A DNA stretch of 5,617 nucleotides, taken from contig CAZWGB010000069.1 of the NCBI GenBank assembly GCA_964633465.1, positions 1 through 5,617 of the forward strand, in the 5' to 3' direction. The notes under the pieces were generated by a model. That model worked only from the letters and a program-made list of their open reading frames with translations, ran no database searches and had not been told where the DNA came from. The position numbers and the translations under genes are program-made. Positions 1 to 5,617 of this stretch are shown one piece after another. This DNA comes from DTSX01 sp964633465. Lineage in GTDB: Bacteria > Pseudomonadota > Gammaproteobacteria > Steroidobacterales > UBA11654. Each line of letters starts with the position of its first letter. The stretch's first letter is position 1.

Positions 1-89
1 CCGTCTAATACAATAAAGTAAAAGAAAAACTGAAAAATTTGTGGTAAATTTCTGCGAGTCAATTTTGATTAAGTAAAATTAACCTAGAA
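1..89. other. AT-rich leader upstream of the Rieske oxygenase gene
   Basis: No reading frame enters from the left edge: all three forward frames meet a stop within the first 21 bases. The stretch is strongly AT-rich, as upstream regions often are, but I found no convincing paired -35/-10 boxes. TAAAAT at 74-79 resembles a -10 element but lies only about 10 bases before the ATG and has no -35 at the right distance. AAATTT occurs twice (35-40 and 46-51) around GTGGT, which could be a small operator or chance. No good ribosome binding site precedes the ATG at 90; the last bases read AACCTAGAA. Confidence 0.4.
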
Positions 90-1286
90 ATGAATTCAAT
101 TGAACAATTAATCAAGCAACAACCTGAAGATTGGTCTTTAAGACAAGAGTTTTATAAACAGGCTGATATCTACGAACGTGAAATTAATAAAATCTATATG
201 GACAGTTGGTTGTTCATTGGTCACGACTCAGAAATTCCAAATAAAGGCGACTATTTTGTATACAACTTGCTTTCAGAATCAGTAATTGTGGTTCGGGGAA
301 AAGACCACCAAATTCATGGATACATGAATGTTTGTCGTCATCGTGGTTCACGTATTTGCTTAGAAAATAGAGGCAATATGAAACGCTTCACATGCCCTTA
401 CCATGCCTGGACATACAACTTAGATGGGTCATTGATGACTGCAAAAGAACTGGGCAATGGGGTCAAAAAAGAGAAGCTTGGATTGCATAAATGTCAGGTT
501 GCAGTTGTTGAAGGTTTGATTTTGTTGAATTTTTCAGACCAGCCTTTATCACTGGACGACTTAAAGAATGAGCTGACGGAACCTATGAAAATGTTTGGAT
601 TTAAAGACCTCAAGATTGCAGCTCATAAGAATTACCCCATTGATGCTAATTGGAAGCTGGCGGTTGAAAATTACAACGAATGTTATCATTGCGCTCCTGC
701 GCATCCAGAGTACTCACAATCTCATAGTCAGATGCTAGCAGATGAGAAAAAATATGATGAGGCACAACAAAAAATGCTTGCCTCCCTATCTGCATGTGGG
801 ATGAAAAATATCGAAATAAATGTAGGTTATACAAATCAAATTTCTGGCCAGGAACAATACGCTTACTGGCGCTATGCATTGTTTGATGGGTATGTCACAG
901 GCAGTAAAAATGGCGAACCCATCGCTCCATTAATTGGAGATATTAAGCAATTTAATTCGGGTGCATCTGATTTTAGTATTGGACCAGTGAGTTTTTTATT
1001 GGCCTATTGCGATCATGTTGTTGGCTATGTCTTTACCCCTACTGCTCACACAACATGTCAATGCGATGTTTATTGGATGGTACGTGGTGATGCAGTTGAA
1101 GGCGAAGACTACGATGTAAAAAATTTAACATGGCTATGGGATGTAACCACAAAAGCGGATGAACGAATTGTCATGAACAATCAAAAAGGCGTCAATTCTA
1201 GAAAATACCAACCTGGTCCTTTTACTAAAAAAGAATCTACAGAAAAAGACTTTATAAGATGGTATCTCGCATTGATGCAGGATTAG
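90..1286 (+). CDS. Rieske [2Fe-2S] non-heme iron oxygenase, alpha (catalytic) subunit
   Basis: Cytoplasmic oxygenase that uses O2 and electrons from a separate reductase to hydroxylate or N-/O-demethylate a small substrate. The N-terminal Rieske domain (about residues 38-150) has the cluster ligands C82-x-H84 and C102-x2-H105, separated by 17 residues. The C-terminal SRPBCC catalytic domain has the mononuclear iron ligands H200 and H205 (ECYHCAPAHPEYS), with D357 (in TTKADERI) as the likely third ligand. The residue bridging to the neighbouring subunit's Rieske centre appears to be E197 rather than the Asp of naphthalene-type dioxygenases. Glu there is known for carnitine monooxygenase CntA and the similar glycine-betaine oxygenases. 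The 398-residue length is normal and the protein looks intact. The ATG at 90 places the usual N-terminal helix before DSWLFIGHDSEIP. No reductase, ferredoxin or beta subunit is in the window. Substrate is unknown: a quaternary amine is possible, an aromatic or terpenoid cannot be excluded. Confidence 0.93.
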   Translation: MNSIEQLIKQQPEDWSLRQEFYKQADIYEREINKIYMDSWLFIGHDSEIPNKGDYFVYNLLSESVIVVRGKDHQIHGYMNVCRHRGSRICLENRGNMKRFTCPYHAWTYNLDGSLMTAKELGNGVKKEKLGLHKCQVAVVEGLILLNFSDQPLSLDDLKNELTEPMKMFGFKDLKIAAHKNYPIDANWKLAVENYNECYHCAPAHPEYSQSHSQMLADEKKYDEAQQKMLASLSACGMKNIEINVGYTNQISGQEQYAYWRYALFDGYVTGSKNGEPIAPLIGDIKQFNSGASDFSIGPVSFLLAYCDHVVGYVFTPTAHTTCQCDVYWMVRGDAVEGEDYDVKNLTWLWDVTTKADERIVMNNQKGVNSRKYQPGPFTKKESTEKDFIRWYLALMQD

Positions 1287-1320
1287 CCATCAAAGAAGCG
1301 AAAAAGAATCGCCCATAATT
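1287..1320 (+). other. Short spacer between Rieske and PhlG-like genes
   Basis: Thirty-four bases with no terminator hairpin and no separate promoter, so the two genes are probably one transcript. The purine-rich part (AAAGAAGCGAAAAAG) lies too far from the ATG at 1321 to be a standard ribosome binding site. The nearest bases, GCCCATAATT, do not resemble one. Confidence 0.5.
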
Positions 1321-2043
1321 ATGTATAGATTCCTTGCCTACGCAGTTTTACTAACACTGTTTGTTTTTGCAGCTATGCAAATCTCACTACCCAGCAGGGA
1401 CAGTACACACCAGGTTTTCAATGATTCTAACCATGTTGAGTTTGAATCTGGTGTTCGTCGATTGCGAGATGGAACTGTTGAAGTGGCGAGTCTGGTGAGT
1501 ATGCCAGGAGTCACGTCGGATATGTTTCGATGGTGGTTTTCGGATTATCTACAAACCACTGAACACTATAGAATGTGGCACCCCGAAGATCATGTCTGGA
1601 TGGGTTGGAAACACAAAATACTGGGCGAAATCACAGGATCACACCATCTAGTGCACGAGTATATTGGCGGTGAATTAATGAAGCTTCGTATCCAGTTCGC
1701 ATGGCCTCAGGAGATCTTAGGTTACGATCCGACTGACGAAAATACCGTTGCAATCTGTGCTCGGGTTGGTGAACTGGAGTCGAGTCTCAATATTGCTGAG
1801 ATGTGCCATGTTGCGAGCAATACACCTTCGGGTGCGGAGCTACGCTCACGTTTTTGGTTGGGAGTAATTGCGGATCGAGAAGCTGCTGGATGGCAGAATT
1901 TTTTGCTCTCTCTGTTAGCCAACAATCCTATTAGTCGACAGTTTGCTGTATCAGAAACCGAAGGAATCAATTTACATAAACATTGCATGGAAGAGATGAG
2001 TTACCTTGCAGATTTACTGCCGGTTATCTACAAAGAAGATTAA
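1321..2043 (+). CDS. Membrane-anchored or exported DAPG hydrolase (PhlG)-like protein
   Basis: Resembles the 2,4-diacetylphloroglucinol hydrolase family, whose characterised members (PhlG, phloretin hydrolase) are zinc enzymes that cleave a C-C bond between an acyl group and a phenolic ring. Family hallmarks visible: MPGVTSDMFRWWF (61-73), YRMWHPEDHVW (83-93), LVHEYIGG (110-117), and the C-terminal HCMEEMSYLADLLP (221-234). By analogy with PhlG's His/Glu/His/Glu zinc site, likely ligands are H91 (or H87), E113, H221 and E225; the E113-H221 spacing and the HxxxE pair fit, but the assignment is mine. Residues 1-25 are hydrophobic (LAYAVLLTLFVFAAMQ) after a single Arg, so it should be anchored in or exported across the inner membrane, unlike the cytoplasmic enzymes. 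No clear AxA cleavage site is visible. At 240 residues it is shorter than PhlG (about 290). It starts 34 bp after the Rieske gene in the same direction, probably co-transcribed. No strong ribosome binding site precedes the ATG. Substrate unknown. Confidence 0.78.
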   Translation: MYRFLAYAVLLTLFVFAAMQISLPSRDSTHQVFNDSNHVEFESGVRRLRDGTVEVASLVSMPGVTSDMFRWWFSDYLQTTEHYRMWHPEDHVWMGWKHKILGEITGSHHLVHEYIGGELMKLRIQFAWPQEILGYDPTDENTVAICARVGELESSLNIAEMCHVASNTPSGAELRSRFWLGVIADREAAGWQNFLLSLLANNPISRQFAVSETEGINLHKHCMEEMSYLADLLPVIYKED

Positions 2044-2046
2044 GGG

Positions 2047-2880
2047 TTACAAGCGTTCAGAATGCCACAAAATATGGTCGCCTATAAAAGTAGAAATAAA
2101 AAAATAACTGTGATCGTACCCTGGGTGTTTTCTTAGTTGGATAGGAATCTCTTTATCCTTACAAGCTTGCTCAAGCAGTTCAGGCTTGAGGTGGTCAGCT
2201 AAGTATTCATCGTCCTCACCCTGGTCAATCAAAATATCACTCGGCCAGCCCATTGAACGAGCCAAATCACATGCGTCGTAATCTTGCCAAAGATTTCTGT
2301 CTTCGCCTAAGTATCCAGTAAAAGCATTTTCACCCCATGGTGCTTTTGTGGGGGCACAAATTGGGGCAAAAGCTGAGACAGACTTAAATAGCTCGGGGTT
2401 TTTAAAAGCAATGGTCAAAGCACCATGGCCACCCATTGAGTGACCAAAAATACCTAATCTATTCATGTCGGCTGGAAAATTAGATCCTACAACAGATAAC
2501 AGATCTTTAAGGATGTAGCTGTACATCTTGAAATGATCTGACCAGGGTTCTTGGGTGGCATCTAGATAAAATCCTGCACCCTGTCCGTGAGTGTAATCGG
2601 GATCATCCGGTACATCTTTGCCTCTCGGACTGGTATCAGGAGAAACCACAATAATACCTGCTTCAGCAGCATGGCGCTGAACACCGGCTTTGATACGAAA
2701 ATTTTCCTCGGTGCAAGTCAGCCCGGACAACCATATCAGAACCGGCAATTTTTTAACTTCGGACTGAGGTGGTAAAAAAATTGAGAAAACCATTTTGCAA
2801 TTGGTGGAATCACCCCAGTGAGAGTGCACTTGGTACTGACCACCAAAAGACTTGTTTTCTGCCTCAAGATTTAGCTGCAT
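2047..2880 (-). CDS. fghA: S-formylglutathione hydrolase
   Basis: Cytoplasmic serine hydrolase (esterase D family) that converts S-formylglutathione to formate and glutathione, the second step of glutathione-dependent formaldehyde detoxification. The alpha/beta-hydrolase protein has the nucleophile elbow GHSMGG with S148, the acid D224 (DQGEDDEYL) and H257 (GYDHSYFF). The family signature SGLTCTEENF (52-61) and PDTSPRG (81-87) is intact. At 277 residues it is full length. The ATG sits directly after the stop of the transporter gene, with AGAAGG 8 bases upstream, so it is the last gene of the leftward operon. The usual partner, glutathione-dependent formaldehyde dehydrogenase (frmA/adhC), is not in the window. 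Its stop codon lies 3 bp from that of the convergent PhlG-like gene. The symbol frmB is used for the enterobacterial version. Confidence 0.95.
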   Translation of the reverse strand: MQLNLEAENKSFGGQYQVHSHWGDSTNCKMVFSIFLPPQSEVKKLPVLIWLSGLTCTEENFRIKAGVQRHAAEAGIIVVSPDTSPRGKDVPDDPDYTHGQGAGFYLDATQEPWSDHFKMYSYILKDLLSVVGSNFPADMNRLGIFGHSMGGHGALTIAFKNPELFKSVSAFAPICAPTKAPWGENAFTGYLGEDRNLWQDYDACDLARSMGWPSDILIDQGEDDEYLADHLKPELLEQACKDKEIPIQLRKHPGYDHSYFFISTFIGDHILWHSERL

Positions 2881-4761
2881 TTAGTCGACCTTCTTTCCTA
2901 GAATGAAAACCGATGACATCACAGTTATGAAACCTATAAGGATCATTATCCATGCAGGAAAACCAAAGCCCGTTGGTATTGTGCCTAACAACAAAGCAAT
3001 TGAGGCCACAACTAAGGCATAAGGAAGTTGAGTTGTGACATGATCAATATGATCGCAACCAGAAGCCATCGAAGACATAATCGTTGTGTCTGAAATTGGG
3101 GAGCAATGATCTCCCCAAACAGCGCCACACAACACACAAGCAATGGAAGAATAAAGAATGTAAAAATGTTCCGGATCAGCGACCCCATTGATGGAGAGAA
3201 TTTGCCAAACTAGTGGAACCACAATGGGGTAAAAAATACCCATGGTTCCCCAACTGGTCCCAGTGGCAAAAGCCGTTGCTGCAGAGAGGATAAAAATGGT
3301 TGCCGGAACCATAGCAACGGGCAAAAGCTCATCAAGAATTGAACTCAAATAATTCGCTGTTTGCAAAAGCTCCGTGGTTTCTCCGAGAGACCAAGCCATA
3401 ATTAAAACAATGATTGCAAAGATCATGAATTTAACGCCTTCATACCAAGATTGAACCGCCTCTTCAAGTGACATTATGCCTTGGGCCAAAGTCAAAATAA
3501 TAGCCGAGATCACTGCAATCATGGAACCCCACAACAGTGCTTGATACGCATCAGCAGACCCTATAATTTCCTGTACTGAATTGCCTTCGCCAGTAACAAA
3601 TAAACCGCCAATAACACTACCAATGAAAAGCGCGATAGGAATAATGGCATTGAATGCTCTGGCTCGAGACGGATCTTTGGGCTCCAATCGATCGTTTTCA
3701 GCTTCATTCGAAGAACTCATCTCAGAACTTTGGAGAGAAGGATCTCTGCCAACTCTTGCCTCTGTCTCATATTTATACATTGAAGCAAAGTCCCTGCCTG
3801 ACCCAGCAATTGTCATGACAAATACCAGCATAAAGATGGGATAAAAACTGTAGGCAATAGATTTGAGATAGATCAGATATGCCGACTCGGTTACTGCATC
3901 TATCTGCTGGATGGAAGCATCGATCATTCCTAGCTGGAAACCAACCCAAGTGGTAATAAGAGCAATGCAGGCAACCGGCGCAGCAGTTGCATCCACCAGA
4001 AAAGCCAACTTTGCCCTAGATATTTTAAGTTTGTCCGTAATTTTTCTCATGGTATTCCCAACCACGAGAGTGTTGGCGTAATCGTCAAAAAATATTGCCA
4101 ATCCCATCGTTGCCGTAATCACCTGGCCCCGTTTAGGATTCTTTGTGAATCCCAGTAAGGAATTCACCACTCCATGCATCCCGCCATTTTTAGAGATAAT
4201 ACCGACAAGACCACCAATCATGAGACTGAAAATAATAATTGCAGCATGATCAGCATTTGCCAAAGCGCTCTTTACATAGGTTGCAATCACATCGAGAAAA
4301 CTCTGCCAAATCACTCTGAAATTAAAACCCAATATTGCAAAGGAACCGATCCAGATTCCAAAAAACAACGCTGGGATTACACTGCGAAACAATAAAGCTA
4401 TAATAATCGACATCAATGGCGGCAAGATCGACACCCACCCCCAAACAGCCTCAATCTTACTTGAACTCAAAACTTTACCGTTCATAGACAACTGAGCAGA
4501 GTAAGCTGCTTTTTTTGATAAAACTAAGTTGCTAAATGCAATCTCATTAGCATCCGAGCAATCTTCTGCCCTGTAGCTAACATCATTCAACTCAAGTGAA
4601 TAATTGCAGAAATCCAAACTGGAACTATCGGTAACGGTTATCTCAAATGGAATGTCGGTTAAAACAACTTTAGGCACATCCATAACCGGTTGAGCCCATG
4701 CGTTTGTGAATGCCCCAAATGCAAGAAAAATAAATAAAAATATTGGGTTTTTATTGTTCAT
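2881..4761 (-). CDS. NhaC-family Na+/H+ antiporter-like transporter with N-terminal periplasmic domain
   Basis: Inner-membrane secondary transporter of the NhaC/ion transporter superfamily, expected to exchange Na+ for H+ or for an organic solute. Numbering is from a TTG at 4770. Residues 4-26 are a Sec signal peptide ending AWA, cleaved before Q27. Residues about 27-108 form a polar, beta-rich domain with two cysteines (C55, C71) that could form a disulfide. From about 111 there are 12-13 hydrophobic segments. Family motifs include GWVSILPPLMSIIIAL (111-126), IFFDDYANTLVVGNT (226-240), TGTSWGTMGIFYP (503-515) and GAVWGDHCSPISDTT (549-563). The acidic D229, D230, D554 and D561 are candidates for ion binding. 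A charged loop (about 325-372) divides the membrane part. I prefer the ATG at 4761, 5 bp after the upstream stop. The TTG at 4770 gives a 4-nt TTGA overlap and lies closer to a GAGGA, so it remains possible. The transported solute is unknown; the neighbouring amidohydrolase suggests an organic substrate. Confidence 0.9.
   Translation of the reverse strand: MNNKNPIFLFIFLAFGAFTNAWAQPVMDVPKVVLTDIPFEITVTDSSSLDFCNYSLELNDVSYRAEDCSDANEIAFSNLVLSKKAAYSAQLSMNGKVLSSSKIEAVWGWVSILPPLMSIIIALLFRSVIPALFFGIWIGSFAILGFNFRVIWQSFLDVIATYVKSALANADHAAIIIFSLMIGGLVGIISKNGGMHGVVNSLLGFTKNPKRGQVITATMGLAIFFDDYANTLVVGNTMRKITDKLKISRAKLAFLVDATAAPVACIALITTWVGFQLGMIDASIQQIDAVTESAYLIYLKSIAYSFYPIFMLVFVMTIAGSGRDFASMYKYETEARVGRDPSLQSSEMSSSNEAENDRLEPKDPSRARAFNAIIPIALFIGSVIGGLFVTGEGNSVQEIIGSADAYQALLWGSMIAVISAIILTLAQGIMSLEEAVQSWYEGVKFMIFAIIVLIMAWSLGETTELLQTANYLSSILDELLPVAMVPATIFILSAATAFATGTSWGTMGIFYPIVVPLVWQILSINGVADPEHFYILYSSIACVLCGAVWGDHCSPISDTTIMSSMASGCDHIDHVTTQLPYALVVASIALLLGTIPTGFGFPAWIMILIGFITVMSSVFILGKKVD
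2889..2894 (-). promoter_or_regulatory. Ribosome binding site of the S-formylglutathione hydrolase gene
   Basis: AGAAGG on the minus strand, 8 bases before the ATG, within the last codons of the transporter gene. It is a good match to the Shine-Dalgarno consensus at normal spacing and confirms the start at 2880. Confidence 0.75.
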
Positions 4762-4766
4762 TGTGA

Positions 4767-5617
4767 TCAATTAAAAAGTTTTTCCTCAAGCTTGAAGAGT
4801 TGCCCTCCCTTAATAACAACTTCAATATTCTCCAAGGCTTTTATGTTATCGATGGGATTATCTCTTAGGGCAACAATATCTGCAAAAAACCCTGAATTAA
4901 TTTGACCAACTTGATTACCCCAACCCATCACATCTGCTGCATGTATAGTAGCTGCCTGGATGGCTTCAATGGGTGTCATTCCATTTGTAACCATGTAAGA
5001 AAATTGTTTCGCATTGTCGCCATGTGGATAAACACCGGCATCGGTTCCATAAACAATTCTTACTCCTGCTTGATGTGCTTTAGCAAAACCACTTCTTTGT
5101 TCTTCCGTTGTTTCTCGGTTTTTTCTTAAAAATTCTTCAGGCCAATTTTCTTCCTTGCCAGCCGTATTAATATAATCTCCGTTGTATATATCCATGGACA
5201 AGGCAACACCATTTTCTCTCGCTAAACGTATGCCTTCATCATCTATGAGTGATGCATGCTCAATTGAATCAACGCCTGCTAAAATGGCATCTTTGATGGA
5301 TTGAGCTCCATGGGCATGGGCAGTTACCTTAATATCTGCTTTATGGCCCACAGCAACAACCGCTGCAATCTCATCAGGTGTCATTTCAGGGCTTCCAGGA
5401 AGACTGCCAAAAGCCAAAACAGCACCCGATGCGATCATCTTTAAAACGTTTGCGCCACCTGCAACAGCTGCCTCTGCTCTGAGTCTGAAATTTTCAGTGC
5501 CCTGAGTGACACCTTGTCGAATGTGAGCTGGAACGTTGCCTGTATAACCAGGAACATCAATGTCACCACCGCCACCTGGAATGGTCAAATAGAAACCCGA
5601 GATTTGCATTCTTGGAC
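4767..5617 (-). CDS. Metal-dependent amidohydrolase, Xaa-Pro dipeptidase-like (partial, N-terminus off the window)
   Basis: C-terminal part of an amidohydrolase-superfamily TIM-barrel enzyme of the class annotated as Xaa-Pro dipeptidase or imidazolonepropionase-related; tested relatives hydrolyse acylated amino acids or dipeptides. The reading frame stays open to the right edge: the codons before the Met at 5609 read xGT-CCA-AGA, matching a (G)PRMQISG motif, so that Met is internal. Numbered from it: GGANVLKMIASGAV (51-64) carries K57, the likely carboxylated metal-bridging lysine. THAH... is present as VTAHAHG with H98, SIEHAS gives H118, and YGTDAG gives the catalytic D190. The C-terminal strand region FFADIVALRDNPID (241-254) is typical. 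The N-terminal HxH metal motif and any signal peptide lie beyond the window. It is the first visible gene of the leftward operon. The substrate cannot be told from sequence. Confidence 0.9.
   Translation of the reverse strand, partial: PRMQISGFYLTIPGGGGDIDVPGYTGNVPAHIRQGVTQGTENFRLRAEAAVAGGANVLKMIASGAVLAFGSLPGSPEMTPDEIAAVVAVGHKADIKVTAHAHGAQSIKDAILAGVDSIEHASLIDDEGIRLARENGVALSMDIYNGDYINTAGKEENWPEEFLRKNRETTEEQRSGFAKAHQAGVRIVYGTDAGVYPHGDNAKQFSYMVTNGMTPIEAIQAATIHAADVMGWGNQVGQINSGFFADIVALRDNPIDNIKALENIEVVIKGGQLFKLEEKLFN
4783..4787 (-). promoter_or_regulatory. Possible ribosome binding site for the transporter gene
   Basis: GAGGA on the minus strand, inside the last codons of the amidohydrolase gene. 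It is 12 bases before the TTG at 4770 and 21 bases before the ATG at 4761. The first distance is long and the second too long for direct use. Either TTG is the start, or the ATG is reached by ribosomes finishing the upstream gene. Confidence 0.4.

Noticed and set aside
74..79. TAAAAT as a -10 promoter box
   Set aside because: No -35 element at 16-18 bp upstream and transcription would begin almost at the start codon; the match is expected in such AT-rich DNA.
646..879. Minus-strand open frame of 77 codons inside the Rieske gene
   Set aside because: It lies opposite the catalytic iron motif region, has no family resemblance and no ribosome binding site; it is a shadow frame.
1722..1988. Minus-strand open frame of 88 codons inside the PhlG-like gene
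   Set aside because: No recognisable domain, and the opposite strand carries the well-matched PhlG-like C-terminal motifs.
2170..2190. Perfect 7-bp stem with 7-base loop (CTCAAGC / GCTTGAG), a possible terminator for the rightward genes
   Set aside because: No T-tract follows on either strand and it lies over 120 bases inside the S-formylglutathione hydrolase coding region, where it encodes conserved-looking sequence.
3581..3844. Plus-strand open frame of 87 codons within the transporter gene
   Set aside because: It lies opposite the hydrophilic loop of the transporter, has no recognisable motif and no conserved context.
4174..5129. Plus-strand frames at 4174-4395, 4902-5129 and similar
   Set aside because: Antisense to clear transporter and amidohydrolase motifs; composition looks like out-of-frame translation.
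5607..5609. ATG at 5609 as the true start of the amidohydrolase
   Set aside because: The frame stays open to the edge with Pro-Arg preceding, which fits an internal family motif, and the N-terminal HxH metal motif would be missing; the gene is cut by the window.

Overview
The window holds five protein genes packed with almost no spacer. Two point right (90-2043), three point left (2047-5617), and the groups converge tail to tail with 3 bp between stop codons. The style suggests a Gram-negative bacterium: moderately AT-rich DNA, tight operons, a Sec signal peptide with an AWA-Q cleavage site, and a glutathione-linked formaldehyde enzyme. By product mix I would guess a marine or aquatic gammaproteobacterium; that guess is weak, since no marker gene is present.

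Rightward unit: an 89-bp leader with no clear promoter; a complete Rieske non-heme iron oxygenase alpha subunit (90-1286) of the branch with Glu at the bridging position, as in carnitine and glycine-betaine oxygenases; then, 34 bp later, a protein of the 2,4-diacetylphloroglucinol hydrolase (PhlG) fold family (1321-2043) with an N-terminal hydrophobic segment that should anchor or export it. Neither start has a convincing Shine-Dalgarno sequence.

Leftward unit, in transcription order: the C-terminal part of a metal-dependent amidohydrolase of the Xaa-Pro dipeptidase-like/imidazolonepropionase-related class (cut by the right edge); an NhaC-family Na+/H+ antiporter-like transporter with a signal peptide and an extra periplasmic domain; and S-formylglutathione hydrolase. 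Their junctions (5 bp or a 4-nt TTGA overlap, then 0 bp) indicate one transcript.

How they may work together (inference): the leftward operon pairs a hydrolase with a Na+-linked carrier, which fits uptake and breakdown of a small amide or peptide-like compound. S-formylglutathione hydrolase completes glutathione-dependent formaldehyde oxidation. The Rieske enzyme's closest visible motif resemblance is to N-demethylating oxygenases, which release formaldehyde, so the two convergent units could be linked through formaldehyde. The Rieske/PhlG-like pair is the least understood part and the best candidate for an undescribed pathway. No tRNA, rRNA, mobile element, CRISPR array or large repeat was seen. 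The only non-coding stretches are 1-89 and 1287-1320; none exceeds 300 bases.
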